64,000 nucleotides of DNA, taken from assembly GCF_001653235.2 (NCBI RefSeq), contig NC_035790.1, positions 806,001 to 870,000 of the forward strand. Reading direction: 5' to 3'. The DNA comes from Pochonia chlamydosporia 170. Lineage: Eukaryota; Ascomycota; Sordariomycetes; Hypocreales; Clavicipitaceae. Both the position numbers and the translations under genes were made by a program. Under the pieces are notes generated by a model. That model had not been told where the DNA came from. It searched no databases and was given only the letters and a program-made list of their open reading frames with translations. Shown here piece by piece: positions 58,227-64,000 of the stretch (its first letter is position 1; every line of letters begins with the position of its first letter).

Positions 58227-59706
58227 GATTGGAGACGGAAGCTGCACCTTGATCTAAAGAGAACAAAAATTACAATAATCACGAGATTTTGTGAAAAGAG
58301 GAAAAACAAAAAAAAAACAATGGGCAAGTTTGGGAATCACCACAAGTTTAAGAGTCATTGCTCGGCATTGGCAATTGAGCGTTCAACTAGTCTCCCATAT
58401 GACTTACACCTCGGAACTTGGCCGCCCCACGAGTTCTATCCCGTGTCATTGGGCCAGAACGCAGAGGTGTGTGGCTCGGGATAGTCCGGGCAAGGTGGTT
58501 CGGATTTCCGTGGTTACACATTGCCTGGGAGTTGAGAGTAGTGGTGGCGCCTGGCGATTGGAATCTCTGACGTTTTCTGTTCGTGACGGGCTGGGCCAGA
58601 CGTGGAACTTGACCTGACGTGAATTTGGGGCTCGGCTCAAGGGCTGCGTGCTGGCTGGCTGTTTTGGTAGTTTCGGGGGCAGATATGGAGTGCGGGAGTG
58701 GCCAATCAGAGGGGGGAGGATACCCGCCATTGGCCGAGGTTCACATTGACATTGGAAGGCTGGATCTCCAGAGCGCTGACTGAGATGCACGGTGAATGTG
58801 CATTTGATTTTGTTTACATATCTTTTTTATTTTCCATCTATTTCACGACAATGTAATGGCGGCATTAAACAGCCTCCAATTCATTTGCATTCAGCAGACA
58901 TCAAGAAACACAGTCAACATTGAAGCATCATCCATCTCGGCACAAGCAAGCCCCACCATCCATCATCGAGTACCCCAAACGCCACACACAACCACCACGC
59001 AAGACTCCATGTCTGCATCCAGCCAGACTACATGTCATCCACTGCTCATCGCCCGCTGCTAATGCTCTTCCACCTGTACGGCCCCGGGGCACCGGAAGTC
59101 TGACATGTGAAGGAATCGGCGCCGGTACGGCACACTGACCAGTCACCGTCACACTCCTGCTACAATGCGCATCTACCCAGAGATTGCAGTTATTCCAACG
59201 ATCCAAGTTCCTCATGTTTAGTTCATTGCGTGAAACATTGCTTGTCTGGAATTTGCCAATTTATAATAACTATCCAACACGTAAATGCCTACTACCCAGC
59301 CGAGAATGAAGCACAGACACGGCCATGACGAGACAGGCACACCCGGACCGGAGGACGGAGGACGGCCAAGTATGCACCTGATCGCCGTGAACTAGGTTAA
59401 TCCATAATTACTTGAACACTCACTCTTAACTGGATCAAAGACATTATTCATACTCTACACCATTGTCACATGATGCTTGCCAATTATTCGACCCATGCAC
59501 GCCCCTTCACATGCCTGACTAAAACCAATGTTCTGGAACATGGACAACCACATCTCGCTGATGCAATGCAACGGCCCTACGACAGACCACGCTCTTCATG
59601 ATGAATGCAATGAATTGATACCATCTCTAACATACACACGCTGCATCAATGCAATTTTGCGCTTCCTAGCCGTCAACGAAACCCCCGTGCGTACATTGCG
59701 TAACCC
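58227..59706. other. ICL1 upstream region and NTH1 3' flank
   Basis: About 1.5 kb. The 60 bases next to ICL1 are A-rich on the plus strand (T-rich on the coding strand). Open frames are short and lack motifs. I could not identify FacB, AcuK or CreA sites with confidence. Confidence 0.5.
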
Positions 59707-62096
59707 TCATGGCAAATCAGCCAGTTCCTTCTCCAAGCTCTGCTCAATCGCCTTGATAAATGTAGGGTATGGTGTCAGCGTTCCCAGAGCTCGTCGCATA
59801 TGTGCGTTTACAATCTGCAGACCGTACACATAGCTGGCGTTGACCCAGCCAAATCTACACAAATGTCAGCAACCAACAGTTATACATCCAGCTAGCTTTA
59901 GCCATCACACAAGGAGGACCTACCCTTCTTTAGCCACGCCCTTAAAGTCGAGGCCCTGGTTGCCATACTCGGCATCAACACGGTGAGGGTCAACCGGTCG
60001 AGTCACGTCGTACTTTTCCACCACCACGCCGTTGAAATCGACAAACGCCTTGGTAATCATGAACAGCCACTTGTAAGCCAAACGTTCCGCCTCTTCTGTA
60101 AAACTATACCGGAGCAACCCAGTCCACGCCAGCATCTGCTGAGGAGCCCAGCCGTAAGGATAGTCCCACTGTCGATTAGGCCGTTCAAGTCCAATGTTAC
60201 CGCGAGATTTCTCAGTCCCAGCCAACAGACCACCATATGCTTCAAAACGCGGCAACCCCTTCTTAACCATATCGGCCGCCTGCTTTGGCGTCGCAATGCC
60301 TGCCCACAGAGCCCAAAACGTCGTTGAGCTTTCATAGTTGCATCGCTCCCGCTTCGCAGTGTCGTAGTCAAAGAAGACTCCCTGTTCGTCGTCCCACATC
60401 AGCTTGTCCACTGTAAGCTTACGTCTCTTGGCTCGTCGATCCCAAGCAGCAGACGACAAGACTTCTCCCGGCTGGTATGGCGTTCTATCGCAAAACTCGG
60501 CCGGGATTACAAGCTTGTCGCCAAATACGTTGCGGATAGTACGAGCAATGTCAGTCTCGTACTTGAATAGCAGCGAGTTGAGATCAATACTCGCAAGGTC
60601 GGCGCAGATGCCTTCGAATCGATACGTGGTATCGTGTCCCGACTCTCGCACCGCTCGGTCATGCATAAAGTAGTCGTCCAGCTCTGGCTCTTTGATGTCG
60701 CCATGGTTGTATGCCTGAACGAATTCTTTGAACTCCATCTTGTGCTTCTTGATATACGGTTCGAGAATGTGAACGAAATGTCCCGCCTCTGTTTCGGGTG
60801 GTACACCAAGGCCCTCTGGCCGGTATCTTGACAGGCCAGTGACTGGGTCAAGCCGTGGCTCACAGGTCCACACGCTGTGGTATTCCTTGATGGCAGCCAA
60901 GATTGACCGTCTAAGAAATTCTTTGGCATCCGGCTCGTGCTTAATTTTCTCGTACACTCGCAAGGCCATGTCGGTTAAAAAGGGCGGCTGTGATCGGCCA
61001 AGATAGTACGATCGTGTGGCGTTGAGGATTTTTCCGTAATGTTCAATGCAGAAACAAAAGTTGAGCACCATTGACTTTGCAAGGTCAACTCTATCATTGA
61101 CCAACAAGCCAAGTGATTCCATGTAACTGTCCCAGCCATATAATTCATTGAACCTTCCTCCAGGCACTACAAAAGGAAGACCCCGCAACGTCTTGCGGCC
61201 CGTTTCCGGGTCTACTACTTCTTCCGTCTCGACTGCCAGCAGTCCAGGCTTCTCATTCATGTCTCGTATCAGCTCTGGTGTGATCTTTTCTGGCAGTTGC
61301 TGGACATCTAGCCGAATCTCGGGCCGCTCTTCAGCTACCTGCTTGTAATACTCGTATTGTTCCGGGCACCCAGCTGGGACGTAGATTCGCGGGCGAGGGT
61401 CATCTGTCCAATCTTTGGGGTCTCGGGCAGCAATTTCGATGCTCGAGGCGTCGATACGTCTGGTCAGGCCATCCCAGAAATGGTCACGGATCAGGCGGGA
61501 GAGGCGGTCCACAGGGTTTTCATTTAATCTGCCCTCATCAAGCACAATCTGCTTTCGGCCGTACTCCTTTGCCAACGTCAACTCTTGCAACAGGTTCGAC
61601 AACATGTACGTGCCCCGAACTTCGAAACGATTATGGCCTGCAGAGGCGGCAGTTCGTAGGGAGAGCACTTTGGGGCCTTCATCCTCGATGGTGATTTGCA
61701 TGTTGCCATCAGTGTCTTCTTGTGCTTGCAAATTTTCAAGGGTCGGGTCGACTTGGATAAGGAATCGACGGCCCTGAGGCAGGGCGCTCTCATCTACGTC
61801 GGGTGTTAGTTATCTGGCGGAGGTTGGATACAGGATGTAGAATATACCGTGGCTTCCTCTTCTGAACGGTTCGCGCAGGCCATTTCGTTCAAACTGCTTC
61901 ATCAAACTGTTCTGCACAAAGTCAATGACATGTCCACTCCATCAGCAAGGGGTGCCAGGCATACCTGCGAATAGGTTCGTGTTCGGGAGCCAAACTTGTT
62001 TCGGTGTCTTTCTTCGGATGTATAATACGTCTTTGCATCGTCGAACACGCCAAAGTCCTCCGAGCCTCGCGCCCGGTGGTTTGCTTTGCCCGCCAT
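59707..62096 (-). CDS. nth1: Neutral trehalase
   Basis: Four exons (61965-62096, 61848-61911, 59924-61793, 59707-59854) give 737 residues. The N-terminal regulatory part has 'RRGSHDES', a PKA-type RRxS site, followed by the calcium-binding '[12 protein letters not shown]' loop that marks neutral trehalases. The GH37 catalytic domain holds both family signatures, '[15 protein letters not shown]' and '[12 protein letters not shown]'. The C-terminus '[15 protein letters not shown]' is standard. The cytosolic enzyme cuts trehalose to two glucoses during germination and stress recovery, switched on by PKA phosphorylation (in yeast with 14-3-3 and Ca2+). Introns 1-2 flank a tiny 64-base exon; the last intron splits a Gly codon before '[10 protein letters not shown]'. 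A STRE-like AGGGG is at 62453-62457, about 360 bases upstream; this is a weak hint only. Confidence 0.96.
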
Positions 62097-63922
62097 GGCT
62101 ATGAAGTTGACGATGGGGAGGAAGGGTCTAGTGACCTTTGCCGGCCACGGGAAGCGGGTATGACGGAATGGTAGACCAGTGTCAATATGTGGTCAACTAC
62201 CCTTGATGTGGCGGCCTGGATAGTTGCGTGATGAGCAATGACAATGGCAAAACAAAAGATTTGAATCTACTCGTCGGGTTTGAAGGATGTCTGTCCGTGT
62301 CACGAGACGCCGCGATAACGAGATGAGCTAAGATTAAGCTCCCTCGCTCAGACCAAGAAGGTGTCACCGACACAACACGGACAAAAAAAGACCTTGGGCT
62401 TGACACAGACACAGACACAGATGGGGGGTATGATATAATTGTGGGGATTTCGAGGGGCTTCGGTGGGTAGCTGATGTCAAGTAGATGTCAAGGCTAAAAT
62501 TTCGTTTAAACTGATGTCAGAAATGTCTCAAGGAGTTAAGTTTTGGAGATTTCGTAGGAACAAATCAGAGGCAAGTGCAATTGAGGATGAGAGATGTTGG
62601 AAGACGAAATTGGCGTGGCAAATGCACACTGGCAGCGATGTCTTTATCGGAGGACTGTGGTTGGGATGAAGGAAGGCGGTGACGGTGACGATCCATTCAT
62701 GGACGGACCCTGCAAGACATGGAGGTCAAATCCAGTTCACTTGAGCGGTCCAGAGAGTCCATGTCAATTGATGCGCTCCACCCCAGTGCCATTTCGCATC
62801 GACTGAGCTGGAGGGCAAGAGAGATTGATCCATGCAGGGATCAACATTGAATTGATGGGCGGCATCATGAACACCCCACAGCACCAACCTGATGGAACGG
62901 ATTGCGAGTGGCAGCAAATGTCAATATCCTGTCTGGTGCCACTTGGTCGCGAAACTGCTCCGTAATTCTCAACATATTTACCCATGGTGGTACAGACATT
63001 CAACCAAGAATATGAAACCCTCATCCCTATCTGTCCGTACCGTTTACACACATGTGCAGCTTCTGCAATTCATGCGAAACATGCCGCCGACATCGGCAAT
63101 TCCCAGCGCACAGCATCTGCAAGTCACTCTTGGCATCAGCATTGACACCTTTAGGTCACAAGACCATTTTAACATCATGCACATCAGTCAAGAGCTCAAG
63201 ATGAAGATGTACTCTGGCTTGGGTCTTATTGACGCATACTCACGCTCAGCCAAGGTCTCTTCTTCTCCTACGCCCTGCTCGGCTCTGCATTCCGCCATTC
63301 CGGTCTGTCATTTTGTAAATACCCTGCAGGGGTTGACATCTTCATTCTGCAGAAATCTTACCTGACTCTTTACCGAGGCTATAACTCTCGGAGACTTTAT
63401 CCATACCAATTTTAGTAACCTAGATATACATGGCTTCATCTACGAAATGACATCGCAATCAGAAATGCCAGGGGTCCATCCATTCCAGGAACACGGCACA
63501 AACCAGTGGCAACACAACCCACATAAATACTCCTTTTCTCCAGCCACCGCGAAACTCAATTACGAGTTGGTTATATCATACCGTCTCATGAAACATTACC
63601 ATGCCTACTTGCGTATCTATCGCCATATTCTATTCCTTCTGTGAAAGGGCTAGATATGGTAGAGCCCACCATGTAACCCTGATATTTCAACCACATTATC
63701 CAGACTATCCCCCGATATCGAGGCAGTCTTGATAACTGTTTCACCTCATGGTTGAGAAAATAGTTGACTCTACGTCGTACAGCAGCAAAACAGTGGTACA
63801 AGCAGCCCATGTCTCAGTTTATAAGTAAACTACCAAAATTTACAAATCTAGCTGTAAGTTTCATATGTACCCAATAAAATTATATAAGACGTCTAGTACA
63901 TCAAAACTCCCACAAGGATAAC
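62097..63922. other. NTH1 upstream region
   Basis: 1.8 kb. An ATG-started open frame at 62892-63365 (157 codons) has no motif or introns and is probably chance. A short CA-repeat (ACAGACACAGACACAG) sits near 62405-62420. No other feature. Confidence 0.5.
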
Positions 63923-64000
63923 TTAGTCGTCATCGTCATTGTGCTTCTTCCTCCTGTGACGATCACGAAGCCCAGCCCTATGATTCTTCTTCTTGCCAGG
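63923..64000 (-). CDS. C-terminal end of a basic protein (cut by the window edge)
   Basis: 25 codons plus stop read from the right edge: the protein ends 'PGKKKNHRAGLRDRH' and 'RRKKHNDDDD'. A strongly basic stretch closed by an Asp run is typical of nuclear or RNA-binding protein tails. Only the end is in view, so identity and even the coding status are uncertain. Confidence 0.42.
   Translation of the reverse strand, partial: PGKKKNHRAGLRDRHRRKKHNDDDD

Noticed and set aside
62892..63365. 157-codon ATG frame upstream of NTH1
   Set aside because: Residue composition looks random, no domain or signal, and overlapping frames exist on both strands; kept as a note only.

Overview
The window is nuclear DNA of a filamentous ascomycete, almost certainly a sordariomycete of the order Hypocreales; a Clavicipitaceae (Metarhizium-like) origin is my best guess from recalled resemblance of the encoded proteins, not from a search. 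Supporting signs are about 38 short introns (mostly 50-70 bases, many with a CTAAC-type branch site), moderate GC, loose gene spacing, and a eukaryotic gene set: SPT6, the Ste7-type MAPKK, SNF1, isocitrate lyase, neutral trehalase and DNA polymerase epsilon subunit B. I see no operons, CRISPR arrays, tRNA, rRNA or intact transposons.

Layout. 0.3-2.7 kb: a splicing-factor gene (SPF27/BCAS2) and an STF2-like hydrophilin gene whose start codon is split by an intron, followed by about 3.9 kb with no recognisable gene. 6.6-13.0 kb: an accessory stretch with a decayed RIB7 pseudogene, two head-to-head paralogous secreted cysteine-rich proteins of a family I cannot name, and a secreted GH64 beta-1,3-glucanase. 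15.5-30.9 kb: SPT6, a Nudix hydrolase, the mating/infection-pathway MAPKK, a HAD phosphatase, a metallo-beta-lactamase-fold hydrolase, a tiny mitochondrial membrane protein and a short-chain dehydrogenase. 32.2-44.5 kb: a large ArAE/FUSC-type membrane protein, DPB2 sharing a 321-base divergent promoter with a mitochondrial glycine-rich protein, an unknown gene with an apparent one-base frameshift in an A-run, a seven-helix PTH11/rhodopsin-like receptor, and a second dehydrogenase. 44.5-53.3 kb: a gene-poor, partly AT-rich tract with only another tiny mitochondrial protein and a betagamma-crystallin-like secreted protein. 53.4-62.1 kb: SNF1 kinase, isocitrate lyase and neutral trehalase. The right edge holds the tail of a basic protein.

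How genes may work together. The 53-62 kb block groups the kinase that signals low sugar (SNF1) with two carbon-reserve enzymes (ICL1 for the glyoxylate cycle, NTH1 for trehalose breakdown). This is a functional theme, not a proven cluster. The 6.6-13 kb block looks like a small secretome island. The best candidate for something undescribed is the divergent pair of secreted paralogues: a conserved pro-region followed by a cysteine-rich domain, with a dibasic processing site in one copy only.

Exon borders were set by hand from reading frame, GT/AG (or GC/AG) borders, branch sites and family conservation. No search, alignment or fold prediction was run. Family names come from recall of motifs.
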